Assembly: GCA_026120185.1 (NCBI GenBank)
Contig: JANUWF010002051.1
Location: 620,001 to 684,000 of the forward strand
Length of the DNA: 64,000 bases
Direction of reading: 5' to 3'
Source of the DNA: Voacanga thouarsii
Lineage: Eukaryota > Streptophyta > Magnoliopsida > Gentianales > Apocynaceae
Shown: positions 1 to 11,822 of the stretch, piece by piece
Layout: each line of letters starts with the position of its first letter
Position numbering within the stretch: the first letter of the stretch is position 1
Program-made: the position numbers and the translations under genes
The notes under the pieces: generated by a model
Databases searched by the model: none
Told to the model about the DNA's origin: nothing
The model's input: only the letters and a program-made list of their open reading frames with translations

Positions 1-672
1 CAAAATATTCAACAGGGAACTATCACTCCTATTTCCCGATCAATTCAGTTTGCTGATAAATTTCCTGACCAAATTCTGGACAGAGCTCAACTCTAAAGAT
101 TTCTTGGTTGTTTAAACTATGTTTATGAATTTATTTCCAGGAATAAAAAATTTGATTAAGCCATTACATGATGGGCTTAAACAACCTCCTCCTCCATGGA
201 ATAATGTTCACACTTCAATTGTCAGACAAGTCAAAAATCAGGTCAAGAATCTTCCATTCTTATCCTTGCCGGATCCCCAAGCTCCAAAAATGGTTGAAAC
301 AGATGCCTCTGACATTGGTTATGGTGGTATCCTGAAACAATAGAAAAATGGCAAAGAGCATATTGTTGCATTTGCATCCAAGCATTGGAATAGTTCTCAG
401 CAGAACTATCTCACCATCAAAAAAGAAATTTTATCAATTATTTTATGCATCTAAAAGTTTCAAGCCTATTTGCTAAATCAAAAGTTTTTATTACGAATTG
501 ATGGCAAAGCTGCAAAATATGTTTTGCAAAAAGATGTCAAAAACCTTACATCTAAACAATTATTTGCTAGATGGCAAGCTATTTTGTCTATATTTGATTT
601 TGATATAGAGTATATTAAAGGTTCTTCAAATTCGATTCCTGATTTCTTAACTCGGGAATTCCTGCAGGGTTG
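1..672 (+). pseudogene. Pararetroviral RT C-terminus plus RNase H (broken)
   Basis: The translated segments match the end of a caulimovirid polymerase. First comes the thumb-region pattern around a QRFLG-like block and NYV (about 90-125). The RNase H domain follows, with the conserved VETDASD stretch (about 292-315; its first Asp is the usual catalytic position) and an ASKHW/NY block. The terminal signature is YIKGSSNSIPDFLTREF (about 610-662). In-frame stops occur near 94, 342 and 454, and the frame shifts near 125-135. Such proteins copy the viral RNA into DNA and degrade the template. This copy cannot make an intact enzyme. It ends at tandem stop codons just before the next ORF. Confidence 0.82.
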
Positions 673-680
673 ATAGTCCT

Positions 681-2231
681 ATGGCTCCCAAACTCAGAAA
701 TAAAAACTTAAAGCTCAAAGAGCTTCCTGCCATTCCTACTCCCGATAAACAGGAACTAAAGAAAGAGTCATCTGGACCATCCACTGGCAAAACCCAATTT
801 ACAAGCCCAAAAGACTATGCTATGACCATAGCCCAAACACCACAACCTGTAAAAATTCAGGATCCAATCTCTTTAGAAAACCTAACTTCTAAAAGTTGGG
901 CCAATATTGTGGAATTTGAAGATTCCCAAGAAGCCCAAGTCCAATCTGCATGGACAGTATCTGATATCCATGAATGGTGCAGAAAAATGGGATTCCCACT
1001 TCCCACTGCCAGTCAACAAATGGGCTTTCCATCCGCTAAACCAACTCAGCCTATATAAGCTAATCCAAAACAGGTAAATCAGGTAAAACCTTCTGAACTT
1101 AAAATTGTGGAGGTTCCCAACCCTACAAAATCTGGAAAAATGATTTCCAAAAACGCAGGCACAAGCACGATGCAGTCGGCATCCTCTAAAGTTCTTTCTT
1201 TCAAATCACAACCTGTTTCTTCTGGGCTCTCTTCCTCCCCTGAGCCTGCATATTTCAAGACTCTAAGAGTATATAAACTCCTTCAAATGGAACCCAAATT
1301 CTGGAATTCCAATCCACAATTAGCAGCTAGGTAACTCTTTGGCCCAGATGTTAATTTTGTCTAGAAATCACCAAAATTTACCCAAAAGTACTACGAGTTT
1401 ATATTGGTAGATACTGAGAGTGTGTCCTTCTACCCTCACAAGGATAAAAAGACTGAATCCTTTATTACGAATACTTCAGTCCAAATCCATTCAACCCATA
1501 CTCCTTAAGTATGGAAAACCTTACCAAACACCTTCAAATGTTTTTCCCAACCTTTTAACCATATAGTGTATAATTATTGGGAATACTAAGCAGCCTGGGT
1601 GAATGCCTTTACCTTTCAAAACAAACAGCAAAGCCATTCATGGTTTTTCTATTTTAACAAGAAGAAATCTGCACAAATTATGTTCCCCCATTAGTTTGTC
1701 AATTAGTGGTGGCTAGTCTATGGACTAAATAAGGACATTATCCCTCAACCAGTCAAAGAAGGATTTGATTATTTCTAGTCTAGATACTCAAATCCACAAC
1801 CAGCAGTTCCCCTCCTGCTCCAATTTTTTAGTATTTTTAAACTTGCCTGGATATACTCCCAGAAGTTTACATATCACAAAAAGGCAAACCGGCATGGCCT
1901 GTTGTATCTTGCCTTCTAAGGACATTGCAAATGGTGGAAAGACTAGGATGCAAAAAATACTTACATCCCTTCTATTGAAAAATGGTTTAAATCGAACCCA
2001 AAGTACCTGTCATTGGCAGACAGCCAGCAAACGGAGTTCCTCCAACAAAAATCTATTGCAGCTGCCACTCTTGCAACCTCCAAATCTAAAGAAGATTTTG
2101 TAGCAGCCATACAAATGATGCTACAACAATTATAGGGACAATCTTCTACCTCAACACTTGAAGCACCGACAAAAGAACAAGAGGTGGAATCAGAAAAGGA
2201 AGAAGACAAAGAAGATTATTATTGTGAATAA
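681..2231 (+). pseudogene. Pararetrovirus second ORF (unknown function), broken
   Basis: An ORF begins with ATG at 681, eight bases after the polymerase stop, and can be followed with stops (for example at 1056 and 1332) to an acidic C-terminus ending at 2229-2231. It is rich in Pro, Lys, Ser and Thr at the start. A tract around 1990-2140 reads as a Gln-rich helix (SLADSQQ, LATSKSKEDF, IQMMLQQL), followed by an acidic Glu/Asp tail. Florendovirus-type genomes carry an extra ORF of undefined role in this position, and a transactivator-like role exists for ORFs in this place in some other caulimovirids. I cannot assign a function. The spacing suggests coupled or re-initiated translation. Confidence 0.65.
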
Positions 2232-2250
2232 TAATCAGTGACTTCACTCA

Positions 2251-2407
2251 TGACGACATTGGTGATGGCTAACTGGCATCGGTATGACAACATCAGTGAC
2301 GTAAGCAGTAACCTCAACAAAAATACTGTAACTACTTTATCAGAGCCACTGTACACTGTAGCGGCTTTAATAAAGCTATTGTAGATTTACTTTTTTGGCT
2401 ATAAATA
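2251..2407 (+). promoter_or_regulatory. Pararetroviral promoter: TGACG motifs and TATA box
   Basis: Two TGACG motifs lie at 2251 and 2297 (the latter TGACGTAAG, like the as-1/TGA-factor site of caulimovirid promoters). A TATAAATA box is at 2400-2407, followed by a CA-rich likely start region. The spacing of about 100 bp between the activator motif and TATA fits the full-length-transcript promoter of plant pararetroviruses. Confidence 0.65.
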
Positions 2408-2633
2408 ACCACCCCTACTTCATTGTAAGACACACTTGCCACTCCATAGCACTTGTATCTTACATCTTACATATCTTATCCCAAAGACCTGCAAGGCCCT
2501 CTCCGATTAGAATTCAATTCTAATCTTCAATATTGTAACTGTATTTCATTATTTGATTTCAGTTTTCATCTGCATATGATCAGCTAAGCCGCCTCATTTA
2601 CTGTCAGTTCATCATTCATTTACTTATTCTTTA

Positions 2634-2636
<3 letters not shown>

Positions 2637-2673
<37 letters not shown>
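2637..2673. repeat. (TA)n microsatellite
   Basis: Uninterrupted TA dinucleotides separating the pararetroviral region from the copia-like segment. Confidence 0.97.
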
Positions 2674-2675
<2 letters not shown>

Positions 2676-2689
2676 ATCATCTGCATTCT

Positions 2690-3883
2690 TCTTATTCTCT
2701 ATTTTTCTGATTGATGACAAAAAGGGGAGAAAATGGTATAAAAAATTGGCAATAACTGTTGGGATTGTGCACTGCTGTTGATGGTTATTATTGGACTATG
2801 TATTGTTGTGTTATGAACTGATGATGAATGATTTGCATATAGTTATTGTGCATTGTTATGGTATAGATTGGAAATAGTTATTGTGTTATGGTCTATGAAG
2901 CACAGTATGAAATACATGTGAGGGATTTGGGGTTGATCAAACTAATATGCTGTGCAAATTTTTTGTATAAATTGTGATTTATTCTCATGTACTGGTTGTA
3001 TATTAGCTTATAATAAGTGTGACTTGTGATTTCGGTTGCTTAGCCTGTTATGGTGAAAGAAGTTTGAAGTGTGTACATAAAGTTAAAATTGAGATTTGGT
3101 TTGTTGAACAATCTATTTTGAAACTAATTATGATATACTTTATGTTAAAAATCTTAAATGATAAGGATATTTATACATATATCTTTCATTACTCAAAAAT
3201 TTTCCTTGAAGACTAAAATTTCTTGAGAAAATAAAGCTGGATCAAAATCCTTGAAAACTCGTTATTACTTACACATACACAGGAGGAGTTTTGGATTCTT
3301 ATTTCTTCAATCCAAAAAGTCCAGTCCAAAAATAGGTTCTAAAAAGGATAGATTCTGTCTAATTTTACCCAATTTTGGATATATATTTTGGACATCCAAA
3401 ACCCTAAGTCCAAAAGTTCCGTAGTCTCATTTCACCTAGTTTTGGATGCACATTTTGGAAGTCCAAAATTTAAATCTAATTTTTCTCCTAAATTGCACTT
3501 TGTGGTCTTATATCCTACATTTATATATACACATATTAAGGGAAAGCATTTCATCTTGTGATTTATATTCTATACCTCCTTGTGTACATATTTATATATT
3601 TTCTTTATTAATTACGACTATTCTCTTAAGGAATAGTCGTGTGATGGAAGGAAGGAGGATATGGAGGTTGGTTGGGCCATATGCTGATTGAGCTATGTTT
3701 GTGAGTATATGCTTAAATTTTCTTATCTTAATCTCATAAGTACTCTTTGAGTCCTATATGAGAGGATACATTTCAATTTAAAAATATTCTTATTTCTCTC
3801 CGTCTAACACGTCCGTACTATACATATTATTATTTTTATATCACAATCCCATTAAATTTGTCATCACTCAAAAAGAGGGAGAT
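2690..3883 (+). mobile_element. Non-coding 3' internal region of a SIRE/Maximus-like copia element
   Basis: No coding capacity is seen. Near 2714 a GATGACAAAAAGGGGAGA stretch, and at 3861-3883 TCATCACTCAAAAAGAGGG then AGAT (a polypurine tract directly abutting the LTR), are typical of the long region between pol/env-like sequence and the 3' LTR of SIRE/Maximus elements. The rest is AT-rich with no clear signal. Confidence 0.55.
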
Positions 3884-5177
3884 TGTTAGCCCTAAGGGCA
3901 TTCTCCTGTGTTTTGACTTATGATAAATATTGATGAGAACTAACTTGTGTGATTTACATGTGATAGGATATGTTTGACCTCGGTTCTTTCAAGGTATGCA
4001 AATAAGATTGCTAAGCAACTCTTGAGGAATAGAATCCAAGAATGGGTGATCAAGTAGAAGACCAAGCTTAAAAAACTGCATACTAAGAAGTCCTTGTGGA
4101 AGAACCTTAGATTAGGAATCGTTGTTAAAATATTTCCTGTGTAAATTCCTATATCTTCTTTACCTTATGATTCAATTTATTTCTACATTGAAGAATACAA
4201 ACAAAAAGATTTCAAATTATTAAGTCTTTAGAATTTTAGATTGAGTAGTTTGGATGACTCTATATCCAAAAGTCTCGTCCAAAACTCTATGAATAGTGTC
4301 AAATCATTTCTGTCTAAAAAAAATGCTATTTTGAACTCATCTTTTGGACGCACCCTCATCCGATACTCAAGTTTAAAACTCTAGAAAATCTGACAGCGTG
4401 AAACTAGCTATTTCTAGCTGTTGGAACTTTACTTTTTTCTCTTATAAAAGGTTTCAAAACTCGATTTTAAAGCATATTTTTGTCTTATCTTTCTAAGAAA
4501 CACTCTTACTCTCTAAAATACAAAAATTTCTCCATTTTCATAGTGCTTGAAATTGAAATCAAATTGTTTCGAAAAGGTAAAGGTTGTTTACGCTCATTTG
4601 CTTGTACGTTTGCTCAAATGTGTGAGCTATCTCTAGTTCATTTCTATAATCCTTCTTGTGTATTAAGGTTGTGGTATAAAATCCATTTGGGGTAAACCTT
4701 GATTTGTTGATTGATTGAGGGGTTTTGGTAAAACTAAGTGTGGTGACTCTCTTATATAATGGGTGTAGATAGATACCATTAAGTTGGGTAAGTTTAATGA
4801 AATCCGGTTGAAAGTCCTTAAGTGTGAGCTTAAGGTAGTGGATGTCGATCTTGGTAGATCGAACCACTATAAATCTCGTGTTCTCTCTTTCTGCATTAAA
4901 TTTCAACAAGCTGCAAACTTCCCTGCTTAAAAAATTTTTCAAATCACTCATAAGAAACTTTTATGTTTCTCACCAACCCATCTTCATTCTTGTATTAATT
5001 GCATATCTTATGTCTCATCTCATTCAGATTGTAGTTGATCTTTAAGACATTCCAAAAGCTCCTTGTTGTATCAATAGCAAGCTCTCCGATTTTAAATACA
5101 AAGGAGTATCTCAAAACAGATTTTTGAAAAGTGTTTTAAATTTGTCAAAAATCTTATTCACCCCCTAAGGTTTTTCA
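3884..5177 (+). mobile_element. LTR of a SIRE/Maximus-like copia retrotransposon
   Basis: It starts TGTTAGCCCTAAGGGCATTC straight after the polypurine tract and ends TTCACCCCCTAAGG then TTTTTCA at 5177, the start and end style of SIRE-lineage LTRs (about 1.29 kb). Its right neighbour is coding sequence of a different copia element, so it inserted into, or was joined to, that element. No target duplication can be tested because the 5' end is not recognised. Confidence 0.7.
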
Positions 5178-5188
5178 AGATTAATTGC

Positions 5189-5375
5189 CACTTTGTCTGC
5201 AAAAAAGTAAAAGCCGGACTGGTGAAGCCTTTACCAATATCTTCCCATTCTCAACTTACAGATATTTTTACTAAGGCTTTATCCTCTTCTAGGTTTACAT
5301 TCTTAGTTCATCGTCTTGGTCTCCAACCTCTTTATTTCCCGTCCGGCTTTAGGAAGGAGGGGGGAGGGGAAGGGG
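5189..5375 (+). pseudogene. Ty1-copia RNase H C-terminus and polypurine tract
   Basis: The frame from 5189 encodes the classical end of copia RNase H: an HFV start, GLVKPLPISS, the signature QLTDIFTKAL, then LVHRLGL. The following purine run (5351-5375) is the polypurine tract that primes plus-strand DNA synthesis. The domain is cut at its N-terminal side by the LTR ending at 5177, and the reading frame runs on into the LTR before stopping at 5390. Confidence 0.85.
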
Positions 5376-5600
5376 TGTTAGAAGTTAGTTAATTGATCTA
5401 TCTTGGTTTGTTGTCGTTTACATTGATGTTCTTTCAGATGTACTTTATTATAGATTTAGTTTAGCTTATACAGACTTGCCTAACCCTAGATATATATAAA
5501 TACCTGTTAGTGTACCTCTTTCGGAGTAATTCTTTTCATGATATACAGAAGGGTTTTTTTCGTCTCTATTTCCTTTTTGCTTAATCCTTGTATTTTTACA
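5376..5600 (+). mobile_element. Short 3' LTR of the copia element
   Basis: It begins TGTTAGAAG immediately after the polypurine tract and ends TTTTTACA, about 225 bp. It contains a TATATATAAATA-like TATA box near 5490-5500. Its position after RNase H and the polypurine tract makes it the 3' LTR; the matching 5' LTR is not in the window. Confidence 0.72.
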
Positions 5601-5639
5601 CTGAAAACCAAGTAATATTAAGATGAGCCAAAGCATCAG

Positions 5640-6344
5640 CTAGAGAAGAAGAAGATGGAAGCAAATGAACATTGGTAAACTCTCATACAAAATAAACAAT
5701 TCACTGTTGAGCTCTGAGAACAGAAGGGGACTTATCTTCAAAGAAGATCAGATTTCTCTCTTACAAGATAGTCCAAATAACAGCAAATGAAATCAATTTA
5801 CATCCAGCTCCGTTAGCACTAGTTAGACACCAAAAAGGACTGCAATATCAGTTAAGGAACAGACTGCTGAAAAATAATATCTAGATCCTTAATAACGGAG
5901 GCCAAATAGAAAGTCCATAAACTTCCAACTAATGGACAATAGAAGAAAATACAACACTTCAATGCAAGGCTGTATCCTAGAGTTTGCAATACCGCATCTA
6001 AAGGCACTAACCTATTAATCAATTTCTAAATGAACAAGTATATTTTCCTACAAAGCTTAGTTTTCCACACCTTTTTGAGCAAAGGATCAACACCTTTATG
6101 GACTCGCACTAAATCTATTGCAAAGGCAGAAGAAAAACTTGCAAAAGTTGGCTTCTATCTGACCACGTTAGGAGAAGCACATAGGAGTGGCAGAACTGAT
6201 GTAATAAGTTGAAAAGCTATATATGGATCAAGTAACTCTTGAATTAACTGCACCTTCCAAAATCCATTCTGGATGCAATCCGAGACTATTAAAGACTCCA
6301 TTTGAATATGAGAGTTCATCACTGTAAATGAAGTGGTACCCCAC
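5640..6344 (-). pseudogene. LINE (L1-type) ORF2 C-terminal piece, segment 3 of 3
   Basis: Read on the minus strand, this gives the decayed C-terminal part of a plant LINE ORF2. An SDCIQNGFW stretch, a LLKKVWK/RKIYLF block and an LPLDAVLQ-LGYSLALKC block (about 5980-6300) are the zinc-binding (zf-RVT) region that follows the reverse transcriptase. Several stops are present. The segment continues directly from 7871-7994 once the solo LTR at 6345-7865 and one CCCAC copy are removed. It abuts the copia LTR on the left. Confidence 0.75.
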
Positions 6345-7865
6345 TGTTAGGATTCGTGGACTCTTAAACGTGAAAAATATCTATGAATCCCTTCCGAGAA
6401 TCCAAGTAAATGATCAAGAAGATCATAGGTTTGCAAAATTACCTCTGTTAGGTGTAATCGATATCCTTCGATTTCGATTGTACTGCTGTACGTGCAACCC
6501 AAACGATCATCAGACGCTGCAATATGCGAACGTCCTTTATCAGATACACACCGCGAACTCACTCGTCACCCGAGGAGTGCTAGTGCCTAGGGTTTGAGAG
6601 GCTTATATTTCTGGTGGATGAAAGCACGAATATTCTTAATAGAATAGCTCTCTAGAGAAGACGGCTAGGGTTTTCTTCAAAACCCCTCCGAACCTTTTAG
6701 AGTCCAACCCTAATAATATCTTATCGTATTTTAATTTAAATTCAAATTAAATTAAAATTGATATGATAAGATTTTGCCATTATCTCGGTAATTTAACTAA
6801 TTAATTTACCAAGTCAGATTCTTATAATTTGGACATTATCCAGATACATCGAATGTGGACATATTTCCAAATTCATTGTATCTGGTAAATTTTCTAAATT
6901 CGATTAACTTAGACATATTTTCAAATTCATCGAATCTGGTTACCAGAAAAATAACCTAACAAGTTTGCTTATTGTGTGACCCTATAGGTTCATTTAACAC
7001 TGACAGTGTGCCCAAATCATATTTAAATGGCGCACAAGTTATAAGCGGTTTCTAACAAAACATTATAACTATCCAAGTTAAATGAAGATCGGTGATTTCT
7101 TTGAACCAAACCATAATTTTATATTTAGTCATTTTGTCACATGATATCCAGATTAAGCATAAGGCACGGAGCATGTCATCCTTATTAAGCTTAATCAATT
7201 ATTTCTTGATTTCATAGTAGACTGTTCATACAAATGATATCAATATCTTAGATTGATATATTTGAGCATGACCATGCATTTTAACAGTCTAACTTATCAA
7301 GGGGCCTATGGATATCTCTCCCATAATTGAGAGGGACAAATTCCTTTATTATCAATCATATTCCTCTCATTGATTTATTTTATATCCAACAGTAGTCTAA
7401 TTTATTATCTGATTAAAGATAACTTTAGACAACGTCAAAATATAGAATTTATCAAGTAGGAAACTATGATGGATTTAGGTCGAAGGACTTTTAATATTAT
7501 TATGGCTAGAAAGTACTTATGACATATTCCATGAAGTACTTTCACAGTGGGTCATGTCCAATACAATATTCTCTAACATTTATTTATGTTTTGACTCGAT
7601 ATCACAAATATCCATGACCAGTAAAACATAGCCATCAAGTCACAAACATACTAATCTTAATTTATTATTGTTCCAATAATAATAATCGAGCAGGGACAGT
7701 TTTAAAATAGTTATTGTATTCATTGTTGGGTTTTACTATTAAGTCACGTACTTGATGACCACAAAACAAAATGCACTATTCATGGAAAGGAAAACCTCAT
7801 ATTATTATATTAAATATAATGACAATAGTATAAGTACAAATTGACTCTAGGGTATATCCCTAACA
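6345..7865 (-). mobile_element. Solo LTR (family A), target duplication CCCAC
   Basis: Termini are TGTTAGGATTCG and TATCCCTAACA (TG...CA). The perfect 5-bp duplication CCCAC (6340-6344 and 7866-7870) defines the insertion. On the minus strand it starts TGTTAGGGATATACCCTAGAG, a start style common in plant LTRs. It has no coding sequence and interrupts the LINE. A second, highly similar copy in the opposite orientation lies at 9588-11087. Confidence 0.88.
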
Positions 7866-7870
7866 CCCAC

Positions 7871-7994
7871 CAATTATCAAACCAGAAAGAACAACCACCA
7901 TTATGAACATGAACACTAATCTCAGACTCCACAATTCTTTGCACCTGAAGCATGCGACGCCAAACATGTGAAGGACTCCTAGGCATAGACAAAG
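7871..7994 (-). pseudogene. LINE ORF2 piece, segment 2 of 3
   Basis: The minus strand encodes SPSHVWRRMLQVQ, then EISVHVHNGG and FWFDNW, the conserved block before the zf-RVT region of plant LINE ORF2 proteins. It is bounded by two insertions: the solo LTR (6345-7865) downstream and the giant LTR insertion (7995-56392) upstream. The frame is open throughout, so this stretch is less decayed than segment 3. Confidence 0.85.
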
Positions 7995-8819
7995 TGTAAA
8001 ACCCCACCCTAATATGCCCTAGGAGTGAGCATTTCTTCATTGATGTGTTAATCTGGTCACGTTTAATTTTACTCTTATGAGTTTCACGAGTAATTTCATT
8101 GGGTATTTAGTATGTTGTGATGCATTATTTAGCTTCATGCTTATTGAACTAGATAAAATTACCTTAGTTAGATAATTTTTCATGAGAAGAGGTTAGGTTC
8201 AAACTTTATAGAAATATTAGTATGATTTAAGGCATAAGAGTTGTAGTGACATGTTCGAATTAATGTTGGGATTTTAGTTGGACAATTAAGGTTTGAACAT
8301 TAGCTATTACATGAATTTTATGTTTTATTTTCCTTGATTTACTTGCTTGGCCTGCCAATCCTAATTAATTTGTATTACCATCCTTGGAAGTTATTTCCAA
8401 ATCCAAACCTATATTACCTTTTAAAATAATTCTGTTTCCTTAATCTTTCTAAAATTCCATATCTTATGTACTTTATTTTAGTAGCTATATAATAATTGTT
8501 TTTTATTGTGCTTCAAGAATAATATTCTTCGGTTGAGGGAATTTCCTTTCCAAATCTAAATCACCTTGTAATATAATTTCCTTAATTCCATATTTTATAT
8601 ACCTTGATTTAGTAATTAAAATTATATTTGTTTCCATTCTTACATGAGATAATATTCTTAGAAGGTTGGCAATATTGATAGAGCAATATTCCTCCTGCCA
8701 GAGCAATTGTTGCTTGGATGACAATTCTACCCTTCATTGGTCAACTCAAAATATTCTTCAATTTTTTCCCCTTAATTTTATATCACTATCCTCTCTCTTT
8801 CCTACTTCCACTACAAAAA

Positions 8820-9125
8820 AATGAGGTAAATATGATGAAGACAAAAAAGACGGTAAAAAAATCGTCGTAATAGGTTACTTTATGTGACGGTTTTGAAACC
8901 GTCGCAATAGATAGATCTAATACGACAGTCCAATGCCAATCATTGCAATTGATAGACCAAATACGACGGTCTATTGTAATCGTCGTGATAGAGTAGGCCA
9001 AATACAATGGTTTATTGTAACCGTCGCAATAGAGTAGACTGAATACGACGGTTTATTGTAACTGTCATAATAAATTAGACCAAATACGATAGTTTATTAT
9101 AACCGTCGTTTTTAGTCTAATTATA
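8820..9125. repeat. CACTA-1 left subterminal repeat array
   Basis: About six imperfect units of roughly 45 bp, each with ACGACGGTTTATTGTAACCG-like inverted motifs separated by TAGACCAAATA-type spacers. In En/Spm elements such arrays bind the TnpA protein. Confidence 0.85.
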
Positions 9126-9462
9126 ACAAACTCCCTCAAAATTATTTTAAATTTTATCTGATTATTTTCAAATTTAGTTGCAATACTATTAGTAATGATT
9201 ACAATAAATTTAATGATTGGATTATTAATTTGATATCTTTATATTTGTAAATACTAAGATATCTTTCTATTTTTATAGATATTACTGTACAAATGTGATA
9301 AAATAAAACGAATGACCTTCAAATTTGGTCACTAAACTTGTTTAAACTTTATAAATACATGTAAAGGTTAGATTATTAATTTTTCAAATACATTTTTTTT
9401 TACATCTTAACTTTTCATATATTGGTATTAAAGAGCTTAAATTTCATTTTAATTATTAGCGA

Positions 9463-9507
<45 letters not shown>

Positions 9508-9530
9508 TCATATATCCTTATTAGTTAATG

Positions 9531-9590
9531 AGTCTTAGATTAATATGTTATATAACATAAATAATTTTTTAATTACGAACATATATATGT
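9531..9590. repeat. 60-bp flanking direct repeat, left copy
   Basis: Identical over 60 bases to 11090-11149; together they bracket the LTR copy at 9588-11087. Its last three bases overlap the LTR start. Confidence 0.93.
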
Positions 9591-11087
9591 TAGGGATATG
9601 CCCTAGAGTCAATTTGTACTTATACTATTGTCGTTGTGTTTTATATGATAATATGAGGTTTTTCTTTCCATAAATAGTGCATTTTGTTTTGTGGTCATCA
9701 AGTACGTGACTTGATAGTAAAACCCAACAATGAATACAATGACTATTCTAAAACTATCCCTGATCGATTATTATTATTGGAACAATAATAAATTAAGATT
9801 AGTATGTTTGTGACTTGATGACCATGTTTTACTGGTTATGGATAAATAAATGTTAGAGAACATTGTATTGGACATGACCCACTGTGAGAGTACTTCATGG
9901 AACATGTCATAAGTACTTTCTAGCTATAATAATATTAAAAGTCATTCGACCTAAATTCATCATAGTTTCCTACTTGATAAATTCTATATTTTGACGTTGT
10001 CTAAAGTTGTCTTTAACCAGATAATAAATTAGACTACTGTTGGATATAGAATAAATCAATAAGAGGAATATGATTAATAGTGAAGGGATTTGTCCCTCTC
10101 AATTATAGGAGAGATATCCATGGGCCCCTTGATAAGTTAGATTGTTAAAATGTATGGCTGTGCTCAAATATATCAATCTAAGATATTGATATCATTTGTT
10201 TGAGCAGTCTACTATGAAATCAAGAAATAATTGATTAAGCTTAATAAGGATGACATGCTCCGTGCCTTATGCTTAATCTAAATATTGTGTGACAAAAGGA
10301 CTAAATATAAAATTATGATTTGGTTCAAAAAGATTACCGATCTTCATTTAACCTGAATAGTTATAATGTTTTGCTAGAAACTGCTTATAACTTGTGGGCC
10401 ATTTAAATATGAGTTGGGCACACTGCCAATGTTAAATGAACCTATAGGGTCACACAATAAGCAAACTTGTTAGGTTATTTTTCTGGTAACCAGATTCAAT
10501 GAATCTGGAAACATGTCTAAGTTAATCGAACTTAGAAAATCAACCAGATACAATGAATCTGGAAATATGTCTACGTTCGATGTATCTAGATGATGTCCAG
10601 ATTATAAGAATCTGAGTCGGTAAATTAATTAGTTAAATTACCGAGATAATGGTAGAATCTTATCATATCAGTTTTAATTTAATTTGAATTTAAATTAAAA
10701 TACGTTAAGATATTATTAGGGTTGGACTCTAAGAGGTTCGGAGTCAGTTTTTAAGAAAACCCTAGCCGTCTTCTTAAGTGTCCCAATTCGGTTGAGAATA
10801 TTCGTGCCTCCATTCACTAGAGAAAAAAAACCTCTCAAACCCTAGGCGCTAGCACTCCCCATGTAACGAGTTAGTTCGCGGTGTGTATTCGATAGAGGAC
10901 GTTAGTGCACTGCAACGTCTGGTGATCGTTCGGGTTGCACGTACAATAGCGCAATCAGAATCGAAGGATCTTGATTACACTAAACAGAGGTAATTTTGCA
11001 AACTTTAGATCTTCTTAATCATTTACTTGGGTCCTCAGAAGGGATTCGTGGATGTTTTTCACGTTTATGAGTCCACGAATCCTAATA
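9588..11087 (+). mobile_element. LTR family A copy 2, 3' end eroded
   Basis: It starts TGTTAGGGATATGCCCTAGAG and matches the reverse complement of 6345-7865 along its length, ending CACGAATCCTAATA where the other copy has CCTAACA. A normal 5-bp target duplication is absent; a 60-bp exact repeat flanks it instead. It lies inside CACTA-1 and has no coding sequence. Confidence 0.82.
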
Positions 11088-11089
11088 GT

Positions 11090-11149
11090 AGTCTTAGATT
11101 AATATGTTATATAACATAAATAATTTTTTAATTACGAACATATATATGT
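11090..11149. repeat. 60-bp flanking direct repeat, right copy
   Basis: Exact duplicate of 9531-9590, starting two bases after the eroded LTR end. Confidence 0.93.
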
Positions 11150-11601
11150 GTGTGTATATATATATCTACCTATATACCTAGGTAGAGTATACTATCTCTT
11201 GATTATTACATTTAATTATATATATCGACATTCTATCTATAATTATTGTAATACATCCTGTGTTGGGTATCTCAGGCTCGTATCCTGTACGATGTAGTGG
11301 AAAATAAAACAAGATACCCTTCCAGGACTTGTCTATGTGTGAAAAATAAGACATAATGATAATAAAGGTAACAACTTTTACCTTTGGGTGATCGTCCGAA
11401 AAACAAAAATTTTCTTCTTCAAGTCGAGGCACGATCCAGTAATGCTCTTGTGCAACCTTCACGAGAGTTGGACGTCTAACCACTATAATCATAGTATGTG
11501 ATTATCTCTAACAGTAATCCACACAGAAGAATACTCAAACACCAAAGTTTCCTATGCTAGCAGAAAAAGATGGCGGCTAGGGCTATTTTTCTTTTCAGCA
11601 A

Positions 11602-11604
<3 letters not shown>

Positions 11605-11652
<48 letters not shown>
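11605..11652. repeat. (GA)n microsatellite
   Basis: Uninterrupted GA dinucleotides within the family B LTR. Confidence 0.97.
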
Positions 11653-11653
<1 letters not shown>

Positions 11654-11822
11654 CGTTTGTTTTGTGGCTCCTATTTTCGTGTGAATCACCCTTCTAAGGT
11701 TTCGTGTGACTCATAATATTTTTCACACGAAAATTCCTTCCAAAACTGAGAATTCTAATCCTAGTAGAATTCCCTAATTATAATTGAAAATATCAAGTTC
11801 TCACAATTACAACTTGGATCAC

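Larger units (their letters stand above)
1..2410 (+). mobile_element. Endogenous pararetrovirus (Caulimoviridae), 3' part, decayed
   Basis: A reverse transcriptase/RNase H tail is followed by a second long ORF and then a promoter-like region, the 3' order of a plant pararetrovirus genome. The two-ORF layout, with an extra ORF after RNase H, fits an endogenous florendovirus-type element, but that genus is inference from layout. Movement protein, capsid, protease and most of the polymerase would lie left of the window. Stops and at least one frameshift interrupt both ORFs, so this is an inactive genomic fossil. The right limit is placed at the TATA box; the exact junction with host DNA is not visible. 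Confidence 0.8.
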
